In this document: in pieces, positions 1-8,231 of the stretch | Layout: each line of letters begins with the position of its first letter | Position numbering within the stretch: position 1 is the stretch's first letter | Assembly (NCBI GenBank): GCA_017642885.1 | Contig: JAEPOM010000010.1 | Location: 47,907-111,906, forward strand | Direction of reading: 5' to 3' | Length of the DNA: 64,000 bases | Source of the DNA: Henriciella sp. | GTDB lineage: Bacteria > Pseudomonadota > Alphaproteobacteria > Caulobacterales > Hyphomonadaceae | Made by a program: the position numbers and the translations under genes | Notes under the pieces: generated by a model | The model's database searches: none | What the model saw: the letters and a program-made list of their open reading frames with translations, nothing else | What the model was told of the DNA's origin: nothing

Positions 1-1
1 T

Positions 2-907
2 CTGCGCGACCAAGTTGGATCTATCGTTGGGGCCGCTCAGTTTAACGGCCTGAACCTGATTGATGGTGCGTCTAGCGAAGATGTGAGTGTTCTTGCATCT
101 CTCGATCGTACCTCTGCAGGGACTGTCAACGCTTCTTACATCAGCGTTGCACGCGCTGATCTGTCGATTTCGAACTCCAGCACGGCTGCCACTTATGGCG
201 GTACGGGTGTGACCGACACGTCTCTGATCGACAATGGCGGTACGAACGCTGGTACAGCTGACACTGTTGCCGATGCCGCAACACAAGTCATCACTATTGC
301 ATCTGTTGCTGACGGTAACGGCTATCGCATCGAGCTGGACGATACCGGCACGAACAACAATATCGGCACACGGACGTTTGAATATGTCGCGGGTTCTGGC
401 GATAGCGCAAACTCTGTCGCTGCAAACCTCGAAACTCAGCTTTCGAACTTCCTGTCAGCGACCGGTCAAACTGACTACACCGTATCACGGACTGACGATG
501 CGATCTCGATCACCAACAATTCTGGTGCCGCAGTCGACATTACCAGCTTCTCGTCTACTGGCGGTACAGCTGGCGTTTCTGCTGGTGGCCTCGGTGACCT
601 CGCCACGATCGACGTGACGACAGACACGGGTGCAACTGCTGCTCTGACATCTATCGAAACTCTTCTGGGTCAGTCTATCGACGCCGCTGCAGGCTTCGGT
701 TCTGCTCAGAAGCGGATCGATACGCAGAGCGAATTCGTTCAAACCATGGTCGACTCTCTGACAACCGGTATCGGTGGTCTGACCGACACGGACATGGAAG
801 CAGCTTCAGCGAAACTGCAGGCCCTTCAGGTTCAGCAGCAGCTTGGTACTCAAGCGCTGTCTATCGCGAACCAGGCGCCACAGTCTCTGCTGTCACTGTT
901 CCGATAG
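2..907 (+). CDS. Flagellin, C-terminal part (5' end outside window)
   Basis: Flagellins polymerise into the flagellar filament after export through the flagellar type III apparatus. Reading from base 2 gives LRDQVGSIVGAAQFNGLNL, the conserved end of the N-terminal D1 region. A Ser/Thr/Gly-rich variable middle follows, then a helical C-terminal D0/D1 region that includes QKRIDTQSEFVQTMVDSL and ends NQAPQSLLSLFR. About 301 codons are present and the start lies left of the window. A strong terminator follows, then flaF and flbT, the usual alphaproteobacterial regulators of flagellin synthesis. The family call is firm. Which flagellin paralogue this is cannot be told from here. Confidence 0.95.
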   Translation: MRDQVGSIVGAAQFNGLNLIDGASSEDVSVLASLDRTSAGTVNASYISVARADLSISNSSTAATYGGTGVTDTSLIDNGGTNAGTADTVADAATQVITIASVADGNGYRIELDDTGTNNNIGTRTFEYVAGSGDSANSVAANLETQLSNFLSATGQTDYTVSRTDDAISITNNSGAAVDITSFSSTGGTAGVSAGGLGDLATIDVTTDTGATAALTSIETLLGQSIDAAAGFGSAQKRIDTQSEFVQTMVDSLTTGIGGLTDTDMEAASAKLQALQVQQQLGTQALSIANQAPQSLLSLFR

Positions 908-915
908 TACCAATC

Positions 916-954
916 ACCTGGAGCGCTCATCCGAGCGCTCCAGGTTCTTTTTTA
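916..954 (+). terminator. Rho-independent terminator after flagellin
   Basis: A perfect 13-bp stem (916-928 ACCTGGAGCGCTC with 933-945) closes a four-base ATCC loop and runs straight into a T-rich tract at 945-953. It sits 8 bp after the flagellin stop and before the flaF ribosome binding site. It should end most flagellin transcripts while leaving flaF-flbT to read-through or to a promoter not seen here. Confidence 0.9.
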
Positions 955-972
955 TAATCCCGGGAGGATTGA

Positions 973-1323
973 TTGCAGGCACTGGCTCAAAAAGCGTATG
1001 GCGAAGTTCGGAACCGAACCGCTGATAACAAGTCTCTGGAACGTGCGTTGTTTCAACAAATCACCGACGGACTAATCGCTGCGAAAGATCTGGAAAAGAC
1101 CGATCCTTCGACCTGGGCAGACGCTGTTAATCGAAACCTTGAACTGTGGACGCTCCTCTCCACAGACCTGCTTCATCCTGAAAACCAGTTGAATGAAGCC
1201 ACGCGCAAGTCGCTCCTGGAACTCTCCATTTTCGTTCGCCGCGCCAGCATGAAAATCCTGAGCGGAGAAGGTGAAATTGCCGATCTGATCGAAATCAACG
1301 AGTCCATTATAGGCGGGCTCTGA
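973..1323 (+). CDS. flaF: Flagellar biosynthesis regulator FlaF
   Basis: FlaF is a small cytoplasmic protein that in Caulobacter and its relatives promotes flagellin production and secretion, acting opposite to FlbT. The 116-residue product has the family's helical layout, with AYGEVRN near the start and the WADAVNRNLELWTLLSTDL motif in the middle. The start is TTG at 973, set by GGGAGG at 962-967 with a 5-base spacer; no ATG fits. The gene lies between the flagellin and flbT, which is the standard order. The TTG start may keep expression low. Confidence 0.93.
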   Translation: MQALAQKAYGEVRNRTADNKSLERALFQQITDGLIAAKDLEKTDPSTWADAVNRNLELWTLLSTDLLHPENQLNEATRKSLLELSIFVRRASMKILSGEGEIADLIEINESIIGGL

Positions 1324-1367
1324 GGTCAGGTTTAGAAATCTGAGTAGACTTGAAGAGGGGACTAGGA

Positions 1368-1784
1368 ATGTCCGGATTAATGCTAAAACTCGCTCCAGGT
1401 GAGCGTTTCATTATCAATGGTACTATGCTCGAAAATGGCGACCGTCCCGGTCGCATTCGCGTGCCCGGCCCAGACGTTATGGTGCTTCGGTGCCGAGATG
1501 CGTTGAAGCCGGAAGAGGTCGATACACCTGTCAAACAAGTCTATTACGCCATCCAGCTCTTGATTACCAAAGACTTGGAAGAAGACGATACGCTGCCAGC
1601 GCTTTATCGCGCTTGCGACGATCTCAAAGCCGCGTTCGGTCATATCAAACCGGATCTGATTCCGACGTTGAGCGAGATGCTCCGCCGTGGAAATTACTAT
1701 TCTGCCCTTTGTTACCTGAAGCAGGTGATCGAGCTTGAAGCTCAATTGCTGGGTCAGGGCAATACAGGCGCATTGGCGGCCTAA
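1368..1784 (+). CDS. flbT: Flagellar biosynthesis repressor FlbT
   Basis: FlbT binds the 5' untranslated region of flagellin mRNA in Caulobacter and destabilises it when the hook is incomplete. The 138-residue product begins MSGLMLKLAPGERFIINGTM and contains the family's Q(V)YYAIQ and SALCYLKQVIELE segments. ATG 1368 is chosen over the upstream TTG at 1350 because GAAGAGGGG (1352-1360) lies 7 bases before it. The next gene starts 1 bp after the stop, so the two are translationally coupled. Confidence 0.93.
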   Translation: MSGLMLKLAPGERFIINGTMLENGDRPGRIRVPGPDVMVLRCRDALKPEEVDTPVKQVYYAIQLLITKDLEEDDTLPALYRACDDLKAAFGHIKPDLIPTLSEMLRRGNYYSALCYLKQVIELEAQLLGQGNTGALAA

Positions 1785-1785
1785 A

Positions 1786-2622
1786 ATGGTGTTCCAGCCG
1801 GTCATTCCATTATCAGGCTTTGGAGGCTGGAACTTCCTGCAATCGACTTATGATTCGCAGCTGGAAACGTATTCCAAGTCGGCGCAAATCAAGAACGATA
1901 TCGATTACTTCACCGAGAAGTTCGCCGAGCCGATGGCGGTCGAGGATTTCTTGAGCGATCCGCGTCTGCGTCGCATCTCGATGACGGCGTTCGGGCTCGC
2001 GGGCGAGGAATGGAAGACCGGCTATGTCCGCACCATTCTCGAGGAGGTGCAGGAACCGGAAAGCACCTTCCTGGCGCGGCTCAATAATCCGCAATATAGC
2101 CAGTTCGCGGAAGAGATGCGCCCGGTGGACGGCAAGATCCTGCTGACTTTACCGAACCTGGAGCGTGTTACGGCACGCTTTGCTGCGGAGTCCTTTGAAC
2201 TCGCGGTTGGCGAGCAGGATAATGCGATGAGGCTCAGCCTGAATTATCAGGACGATGTCAACGAGCTGGTGACCGAGGGATCGTCCGATCAGACCGTCCT
2301 CTATCGTCTCCTCGGCAGCGTGCCTGTTCGAACTGTGCTCGAAAGTGCGCTCGGCCTGCCGGTGGAAATGCAACAACTCGATCTCGATCAGCAGGCGCGT
2401 ATTCTAGACGAGAAATTGAAAAGCCAGTTCGGTCTTTCCTCGGTGCAGGATTTGACGGATCCGGAGGTCGTTGACCGTATGGTCTCGCGCTACATGGCGC
2501 TGGATGGACTTAACAGGAACGCCGCTGCGACCGGTCCTGCGCAAACAGCGTTGGTTTTGCTTGGTAATGCTGTTGGCTTTGGATCAATTGCCAGTCAGAA
2601 CCTGTTTCTGAGCCGCTTCTAA
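1786..2622 (+). CDS. DUF1217 flagellar-associated protein
   Basis: This is a 278-residue protein of the DUF1217 type, found near flagellar genes in alphaproteobacteria. Its molecular role is not established. Visible features are an N-terminal FGGWNFLQSTYDSQLE stretch, a helical body with RRISMTAFGL, and a C-terminal conserved-looking helix ending ASQNLFLSRF. No signal peptide or membrane segment is seen. The ATG at 1786 follows the flbT stop by 1 base, so this start is preferred to the longer reading from 1735 inside flbT. Its end overlaps the fliI stop by 4 bases on the opposite strand. Confidence 0.8.
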   Translation: MVFQPVIPLSGFGGWNFLQSTYDSQLETYSKSAQIKNDIDYFTEKFAEPMAVEDFLSDPRLRRISMTAFGLAGEEWKTGYVRTILEEVQEPESTFLARLNNPQYSQFAEEMRPVDGKILLTLPNLERVTARFAAESFELAVGEQDNAMRLSLNYQDDVNELVTEGSSDQTVLYRLLGSVPVRTVLESALGLPVEMQQLDLDQQARILDEKLKSQFGLSSVQDLTDPEVVDRMVSRYMALDGLNRNAAATGPAQTALVLLGNAVGFGSIASQNLFLSRF

Positions 2623-3953
2623 CGCGCTTCCACGTTTCCAGCCGCCTTGGCTTCCAGCGCTGGCATCAGCAGTCCCTTGAGATAATCAAACGACATCTCG
2701 ATCCCATTGCTGGGTTCGGTCAGGAACTGATCCAGTCCCTTGTGCAAGGCGTGGGCGAGGTCGGCTTGCGGGTCGGTCCCGAACTCGAACAAGCCGGCAC
2801 GGACCATCGGTGCGATCTCTTCATAGGTGGTCATCAGGCGGCGGAACAGTTGCAACATATCGTTCTGTTCATCCGTTGCAGCCGTGGGCAGGCTGCGGGA
2901 GACGCTGCGCAGCACATCAATGGCCGGATAGTGACCGCGTTCCGCAATCTTGCGCGACAGGACGATATGCCCGTCGAGAATGCCGCGGACCATGTCGGCG
3001 ACGGGTTCTTCAAAATCTGAGCCCGCGACCAGGACTGAGAAGATCGCGGTTATGTCTCCGCTGGTCTTTGCGCCAGGACCGGTTCGCTCGGCGAGTTCAG
3101 AAACGACACGCACGGTGGAGGGCGGAAACGCATTGAGCGCGGGGGTCTCGCCGGCCATTAGGGCTGTCTCGCGGTGGGCTTCGGCAAAACGGGTGAGCGA
3201 ATCGAAAAGCAGAAGGACCGAATGTCCCTGGTCTCGATAATACTCCGCCGCGGCCATGGCGCAGTAGGCCGCGCGTTTTTTTGCACCTGGTGGTTCGCTA
3301 GCGGTGGCCGCGACGATTGTAGTCTTGGGCAGAATTTCCGGAGGCAGGACGCTATCGATGAACTCCTGTACCTCACGGCTGCGTTCCCCGATCAGAGCGA
3401 TCACGACGCGGTCCGCGCTCATGCCGCCCGCCAGGCGCCCAAGCAGAGTCGATTTCCCTACGCCCGAACCCGCAAACAGGCCGATACGTTGGCCGCGGCA
3501 GATCGGCAAAAGCGTGTCGGTCACATTGAGTTGCGTCGGAAGGCGTGGCCCGAGGGGTTTGCGCTCAGCAGGTGATACCGGGTCGCGATGAAGCGGTGCG
3601 ATCACCGTTCTGGAGCCCGAGACGTCTGGCACACGGCGCATCTGGACCTGTCCGCGATAATCGATCAGCGCGCCAAGCCAGTGGTCACCAACTTCGACAT
3701 GGTCCTGGTGCGAAACATAGGCGCGGTCGCCAATCCGAAGAGCATCCGTGGAGCTGTACATCAGCACTTTTGCGCCGTCGCCGGTCACCGTCATGATCTC
3801 GCCGATCAGGTGCTGGCCGGGTTTCTCGATAATCACGCTATCGCCAATCCCTGAGGCGTGACTGATTCCGGCAAGCGAGATCATTCCGGGAAGAATCTCG
3901 GTTACCGACCCCCAAAGGCGTCCGGGCGATGTGAATTGGCTTTGCGTCGTCAA
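2619..3953 (-). CDS. fliI: Flagellum-specific ATPase FliI
   Basis: FliI is the hexameric F1-beta-like ATPase at the base of the flagellar export apparatus. The 444-residue protein has the Walker A loop GSGVGKST at about residues 162-169 and a Walker B strand ending in Asp at about 251 (SVLLLFDS), with the family's GERSREVQEF between them. The start is TTG at 3953; no ATG occurs before residue 24 and no clear Shine-Dalgarno is visible, so the exact start is uncertain. It is divergent from flgB, with 89 bp between them. The other export components lie on the opposite strand. Confidence 0.96.
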   Translation of the reverse strand: MTTQSQFTSPGRLWGSVTEILPGMISLAGISHASGIGDSVIIEKPGQHLIGEIMTVTGDGAKVLMYSSTDALRIGDRAYVSHQDHVEVGDHWLGALIDYRGQVQMRRVPDVSGSRTVIAPLHRDPVSPAERKPLGPRLPTQLNVTDTLLPICRGQRIGLFAGSGVGKSTLLGRLAGGMSADRVVIALIGERSREVQEFIDSVLPPEILPKTTIVAATASEPPGAKKRAAYCAMAAAEYYRDQGHSVLLLFDSLTRFAEAHRETALMAGETPALNAFPPSTVRVVSELAERTGPGAKTSGDITAIFSVLVAGSDFEEPVADMVRGILDGHIVLSRKIAERGHYPAIDVLRSVSRSLPTAATDEQNDMLQLFRRLMTTYEEIAPMVRAGLFEFGTDPQADLAHALHKGLDQFLTEPSNGIEMSFDYLKGLLMPALEAKAAGNVEAR

Positions 3954-4042
3954 AAGTTAATTAAACCCAGGGTATCTGTTAATCCTTTCTTCAACTTATA
4001 GTCGCAAATTTTGCCAAACTGTTAACTTATGGGGATTTCTTG

Positions 4043-4402
4043 ATGCTGTCTGATATGTCGCTCTTCCAAATCTATGGGGCGATGGCGCGGCACGCGGCAG
4101 AAACGCAGAAAACCAGTGCGGGAAATCTCGCCCGTGCGAATGAGCCTGGCTACAAAGCTGTCGAAGTTGAATCCTTTGCCGAATTCATGACGCGGACCAG
4201 CCATCAAGCAGGCGGACTCGATTTTTCGCAAGGGTTTGACCAGCGCCTGACGACCGGGGCTGCCGCACCAAATGGCAATACGGTCAGCATCGAGGAAGAA
4301 GTGTTCAAATCCGCCGAAGCGGTTGGCAAGCACACAATGGCGCTGAATGTCTACACCAAATCCATGGACCTGATGAAACTCGCGCTCGGGCGCCGAACAT
4401 AG
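4043..4402 (+). CDS. flgB: Flagellar basal-body rod protein FlgB
   Basis: FlgB is the most proximal rod subunit. The 119-residue product has the rod-family N-terminal pattern, here NLARANEPGYKA in place of the usual N.ANxxTPGYKA, and a C-terminal coiled-coil helix (LNVYTKSMDLMKLAL). ATG 4043 is chosen over TTG 4040 because GGGGA (4031-4035) sits 7 bases upstream. It is the first gene of an operon continuing with flgC, fliE, fliQ, flhA, fliR and flhB. Confidence 0.94.
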   Translation: MLSDMSLFQIYGAMARHAAETQKTSAGNLARANEPGYKAVEVESFAEFMTRTSHQAGGLDFSQGFDQRLTTGAAAPNGNTVSIEEEVFKSAEAVGKHTMALNVYTKSMDLMKLALGRRT

Positions 4403-4413
4403 GGGCTTAAGTC

Positions 4414-4797
4414 ATGAATCCATTTGATTTTTCCATGCAACAAGCCGTCGCGGGGATGCGAACGCAGTCTCAGCGAATCACGGTTGGAGCCGAGAATGTC
4501 TCGAACGCGGACACGCCCGGATACAAGAGAAAGATTCTCGTCAGTGATCCGCCGGCCGGCAGCAATGTCTCGTTTGCCGCTTTGCGTACCGTGCTCGATC
4601 AAACGCCCGGCGCAGCGGAGTTCAATCCGGAACACCCGATGGCTGATCCAGAAGGTTATGTGACGCTGTCCAATGTCTCCCTGGTCACCGAAATGGCTGA
4701 CCTGCGTGAAGCCAGCCGATCCTATGAAGCTAATCTCAACTCATTCCAACAGGCTCGCACAATGTACAATTCATTGCTCGAAGTCTTGCGGCGCTAA
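4414..4797 (+). CDS. flgC: Flagellar basal-body rod protein FlgC
   Basis: FlgC is a proximal rod component. The 127-residue product carries the rod signature ENVSNADTPGYKRK near residue 30 and a C-terminal helix ending YNSLLEVLRR. The segment EGYVTLSNVSLVTEMADL, before that helix, is typical of FlgC. It starts 11 bp after flgB. Its stop codon overlaps the Shine-Dalgarno of fliE. Confidence 0.95.
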   Translation: MNPFDFSMQQAVAGMRTQSQRITVGAENVSNADTPGYKRKILVSDPPAGSNVSFAALRTVLDQTPGAAEFNPEHPMADPEGYVTLSNVSLVTEMADLREASRSYEANLNSFQQARTMYNSLLEVLRR

Positions 4798-4807
4798 GGA
4801 GGGTTAA

Positions 4808-5104
4808 GTGACCAATTTCGGATTTGGCGCCTACGCCTCGATCAACCCCGCAAAGATCCAGACGCCGACCAGCGGCGGGGCCAAGCCTGCACAGGACGAC
4901 AACCCGGTTACCAAGGGCGTCTCCGACTTCAAAACCGCCATCCAGGAAGCTGAAAAAGCCGCTGTCGAGACGGCTGTGACGGGCGCTGATCCGCACGCCA
5001 TGGTCGAAGCGTTGGCGAATGCTGAAATGGTCCTCGAAACCGCTGTGACGGTGCGCGACAAGGTTGTCGAAGCCTATCAGGAACTGCTGCGTATGCCAGT
5101 CTAG
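4808..5104 (+). CDS. fliE: Flagellar hook-basal body complex protein FliE
   Basis: FliE links the MS ring and export gate to the rod. The 98-residue product has the family's C-terminal helical half with ANAEMVLETAVTVRDKVVEAYQELLRMPV-like layout, the end being nearly diagnostic. It starts with GTG at 4808 behind a very strong AAGGAGGG (4796-4803) that overlaps the flgC stop. The Ala/Lys-rich N-terminal half is variable, as expected for FliE. Confidence 0.94.
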   Translation: MTNFGFGAYASINPAKIQTPTSGGAKPAQDDNPVTKGVSDFKTAIQEAEKAAVETAVTGADPHAMVEALANAEMVLETAVTVRDKVVEAYQELLRMPV

Positions 5105-5117
5105 ATGGAGCCAGGGG

Positions 5118-5384
5118 ATGATGGGCGAATCTGAAATTTTTGAGGTCCTGCGCGCATCGCTATGGACCGCAGTGCTGATGGGGCTTCCCATTCTCGGTGT
5201 GACGCTGGTGCTCGGTTTTGCGATCGGCCTGGTTCAAGCGCTGACATCAGTACAAGAAATGACTCTGACCTTCGTGCCGAAGATTGTTGCGGTGGTCGTC
5301 GTGTTCTTCTTCAGCATCGGGTACATGACGCGCGTCTGTCTCGATCTGTTCAATAATACAATCATTCCTTTGGTTTTGGGCTAG
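5118..5384 (+). CDS. fliQ: Flagellar export gate protein FliQ
   Basis: FliQ is a small two-helix membrane subunit of the type III export gate (FliPQR). The 88-residue product has two transmembrane helices, about residues 15-40 and 55-75, with the conserved IGLVQALTSVQEMTLTFVPK between them. A longer reading from 5064 overlaps fliE; ATG 5118 is preferred because GGAG (5107-5110) lies 7 bases before it and the length then matches the family. A second ATG at 5121 is possible. Confidence 0.94.
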   Translation: MMGESEIFEVLRASLWTAVLMGLPILGVTLVLGFAIGLVQALTSVQEMTLTFVPKIVAVVVVFFFSIGYMTRVCLDLFNNTIIPLVLG

Positions 5385-5391
5385 GGCGCGG

Positions 5392-7470
5392 ATGTCAGAT
5401 ATGAAACTGCTCGACTTGTCCAAACCGACAGCGCTACTCGCCATCGGATTGATGCTCGTCATTCTCGTCATGGTTTTGCCCGTGCCAGCTTGGGTGCTCG
5501 ACTTGGGGCTGACGGCATCTTTTGCCTTCGCGATCCTGATTTTCACGACGTCGATCTTTATAGAAAAGCCGCTCGACTTTTCTTCCTTTCCAAGCGTGCT
5601 GTTGGCATCGCTGATCCTGCGTCTCGCGCTCAATGTCTCCTCGACGAAACTGATTATCTCTGAAGGCCATTCGGGAACGGATGCCGCAGGCGGGGTCATT
5701 GAAGGTTTCGCCATGTTCATAATGGGCGGTAATTTGTTCGTTGGTCTCGTCGTCTTTGGCGTTCTGATTATCGTGAATTTCATGGTCATTACCAAAGGTG
5801 CAGGGCGCATGGCCGAGGTCGGTGCGCGATTTGCCCTGGACGCTATGCCTGGCAAGCAGTTGGCGATCGACTCTGATCTGGCGGTCGGTGCGATCAGCCA
5901 CGAAGAAGCGCGCCAGCGGCGACAAAAGGAACAAGAGGAAGCCGGCTTCCTCGGTTCCCTTGATGGCGCCTCCAAGTTTGTCAAAGGCGATGCGATTGCG
6001 GGCCTGCTGATTACCGCGCTCAACCTGATTGCAGGGATTGGCTTCGGTGTCGCCGCCCACGGCCTCTCGATTGGCGAGGCTGCGGCCAACTATTCAGTCC
6101 TGACAGTTGGCGACGGGCTCGTCTCCCAGATCCCAGCGGTGATCGTTTCCGTATCGGCAGCGCTGCTCCTCTCCAAGGGGCGTGATGACGGCGCGATTGA
6201 CGAAGCGCTTGGAAAGCAGCTGGGCGGCAATGCGACGGCGCTGATGATCGTCGCGGGCTTGCTGCTGGTGTTTGCGCTATTTCCGGGATTGCCGTTCTTG
6301 CCCTTCATGGCCGCATCGGCCGGGTTCGGGATCGCGGCCTTCTACCTTCGAAAACAACAACAGGAAATCGAAGAGAACGTCGCGACTGAAGAAGAGGAAG
6401 AAACAAAACGGGCAGAGCAGATTGGCGACTCCATTCACTCTGACGAAATTCACCTCGAAGTCGCGCCTGACCTCGTCGCGACTGTCCTGCAAGGCGATAG
6501 CGGGATTGAGGCGCGTATCGAAAAGATCCGCCGGTACATCGCGGAAGAGTACGGGTTCGTGCTTCCATCCATTCGGATGACGGATAACCCGACGCTGGAG
6601 CGCAATGTTTATCGCCTCAAGATCCAGGGTGTGCCCGTCGATACTGGCCTACTGCGCCCCGGTTCAATGTTGGCGCTGATGGAAGAAGACCAGCTGCCAC
6701 ATTTGCAAGGCGAGAAGGTCCTCGAACCCGTCTACAAAGCCTCCGCGCGCTGGCTGCCGACAACCAAGAAACAGGAATTGGTCGCCGCTGGCGTTCCGGT
6801 CATTGAGCCGATTGAAGTCCTCGCGACCCACATGTTGGAGCTGATCCAGGCGAACTTCTCCCTGATCTTTACGCGCATGGTGATGCTCAACACACTCGAT
6901 GCGCTTACCAGCGTGACGGATGAGGATCGCGCCGCGGGCAATAAGCGCCTGCTCGACGAGTACATTCCGGCTAAAGTCGCGCCGGAGCTCTTGCTGTCCG
7001 TGCTACGCGCTTTGTTGGAAGAGCGGGTGTCGGTCCGCAATATCTTCCTGATACTCGAAACAGTGGGCGAGGCGAAATCTCAAGGCGCCACGGTAACCCA
7101 TATCATCGAACTCGTGCGCCAGCGCCTGTCATTCCAGATCCTGAACAAACTCCAGGATGGCGAAGGCCGCCTTCCGTTGGTGCAGCTTTCGACCAATTGG
7201 GAGCAGCGATTTGCAGAGCATGAAATCAAGTCAGAAGCCGGAGCGACGGATATAGCGTTGCCGCCAGAACTGTTCAGTGAGTTGTTGAATGGAATTCAGG
7301 AGAAGCTCAACGAAACTGCGTCACGCGGCGTCGTCGCATCGATTGCAACATCATCCAAGCGTAGGCGCTTCCTGCAGACCGTGCTGGCCAGCAAAGGCAT
7401 CCGGAACGCGGTGCTCGCCTATGAAGAGATCAAGTCAGGAACCAAACCGCAAATCGTAGGGGTTGTATGA
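5392..7470 (+). CDS. flhA: Flagellar export protein FlhA
   Basis: FlhA is the large export-gate subunit that docks chaperone-substrate complexes and uses the proton gradient. The 692-residue protein begins with about eight transmembrane helices and has the signature RLALNVSSTKLIISEGH near residue 82. A cytoplasmic linker and the C-terminal docking domain follow from about residue 330, and the usual length is about 700. It starts 8 bp after fliQ, and its last codons overlap fliR by 4 bases (ATGA), so the two are translationally coupled. Confidence 0.97.
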   Translation: MSDMKLLDLSKPTALLAIGLMLVILVMVLPVPAWVLDLGLTASFAFAILIFTTSIFIEKPLDFSSFPSVLLASLILRLALNVSSTKLIISEGHSGTDAAGGVIEGFAMFIMGGNLFVGLVVFGVLIIVNFMVITKGAGRMAEVGARFALDAMPGKQLAIDSDLAVGAISHEEARQRRQKEQEEAGFLGSLDGASKFVKGDAIAGLLITALNLIAGIGFGVAAHGLSIGEAAANYSVLTVGDGLVSQIPAVIVSVSAALLLSKGRDDGAIDEALGKQLGGNATALMIVAGLLLVFALFPGLPFLPFMAASAGFGIAAFYLRKQQQEIEENVATEEEEETKRAEQIGDSIHSDEIHLEVAPDLVATVLQGDSGIEARIEKIRRYIAEEYGFVLPSIRMTDNPTLERNVYRLKIQGVPVDTGLLRPGSMLALMEEDQLPHLQGEKVLEPVYKASARWLPTTKKQELVAAGVPVIEPIEVLATHMLELIQANFSLIFTRMVMLNTLDALTSVTDEDRAAGNKRLLDEYIPAKVAPELLLSVLRALLEERVSVRNIFLILETVGEAKSQGATVTHIIELVRQRLSFQILNKLQDGEGRLPLVQLSTNWEQRFAEHEIKSEAGATDIALPPELFSELLNGIQEKLNETASRGVVASIATSSKRRRFLQTVLASKGIRNAVLAYEEIKSGTKPQIVGVV

Positions 7471-8225
7471 TCCCGATCATCAACCTGCTCGGGCCCGACC
7501 TGGCAGATTGGGTCGGACAGTTCATGTTGACGGTCGCGAGACTGTCATTCGTGATCATCCTTATCCCCGGTATCGGCGAAAGAGTTATCCCAGCTCAGGC
7601 TCGTGTGATGGTTCTGCTCGCATTGTCCGCGGCAATTTCCGGGCTCGGCATCACAGACTATGAAATGCCGACGCGAATTGCGGATTTCATGTTCGTCCTG
7701 TTCACCGAAGCCTTGCTCAGCCTGTTCCTCGGCATCGGATTGCGACTCATCATCTGGGTGCTTGGTATTGCAGGTGCAGTGATCGCGCAGTCGATCGGCT
7801 TGTCGCAGTTTCTTGGCGTCGCGCTTGAAGATGAAGCCCAGACGGCCACAGCCAATCTGCTGACTATGGCGGGGGCGGCTTTGCTATTCTCGATGAATTT
7901 CCACCTGGAAGTGATCAGTAGTTGGATCGGGCTCTATGAGACTGTGCCGGTCGGGGCCGTGTCGTGGACCGGGCAAGCCTACCTGTTTGACAGCATCTAT
8001 GCCGCATTCGCGTTTGCGATCATGCTGTCCTGGCCGTTCGTGGCGATGAACCTTTTGTACAATATCTGTCTCGGCTTCATCAACAAAGCCATGCCGCAAA
8101 TGATGGTGGCCTTTGTCGGGGCGCCGTTCCTGGTTGGGGCAGGACTGTTCCTGCTCGCCGTGTCTATCGGATCGCTTCTGATGGTTTGGCAGGAGCGGAT
8201 CATTCAACTGATTGTTTGGTTATAG
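7467..8225 (+). CDS. fliR: Flagellar export gate protein FliR
   Basis: FliR forms the export-gate helix with FliP and FliQ. The 252-residue product is almost wholly hydrophobic with about six transmembrane helices. It has the family pattern RLSFVIILIPGIGERVIPAQ near the N-terminus and ends in a hydrophobic helix (SLLMVWQERIIQLIVWL). It overlaps flhA by 4 bases and is followed after 6 bp by flhB. Confidence 0.94.
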   Translation: MIPIINLLGPDLADWVGQFMLTVARLSFVIILIPGIGERVIPAQARVMVLLALSAAISGLGITDYEMPTRIADFMFVLFTEALLSLFLGIGLRLIIWVLGIAGAVIAQSIGLSQFLGVALEDEAQTATANLLTMAGAALLFSMNFHLEVISSWIGLYETVPVGAVSWTGQAYLFDSIYAAFAFAIMLSWPFVAMNLLYNICLGFINKAMPQMMVAFVGAPFLVGAGLFLLAVSIGSLLMVWQERIIQLIVWL

Positions 8226-8231
8226 GGCGGC

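Noticed and set aside
3954..4042. Sigma-54-like TGGCA...TTGC and CtrA-like TTAA...TTCAAC matches between fliI and flgB
   Set aside because: The TGGCA-to-TGC spacing is 2 bp shorter than the sigma-54 consensus, and the CtrA-like match has an extra base; neither can be called with confidence.
5247..6089. 280-codon open frame on the minus strand
   Set aside because: It lies wholly opposite fliQ/flhA, has an odd Pro/Ser/Arg-rich composition and no ribosome binding site; it is a shadow of flhA.
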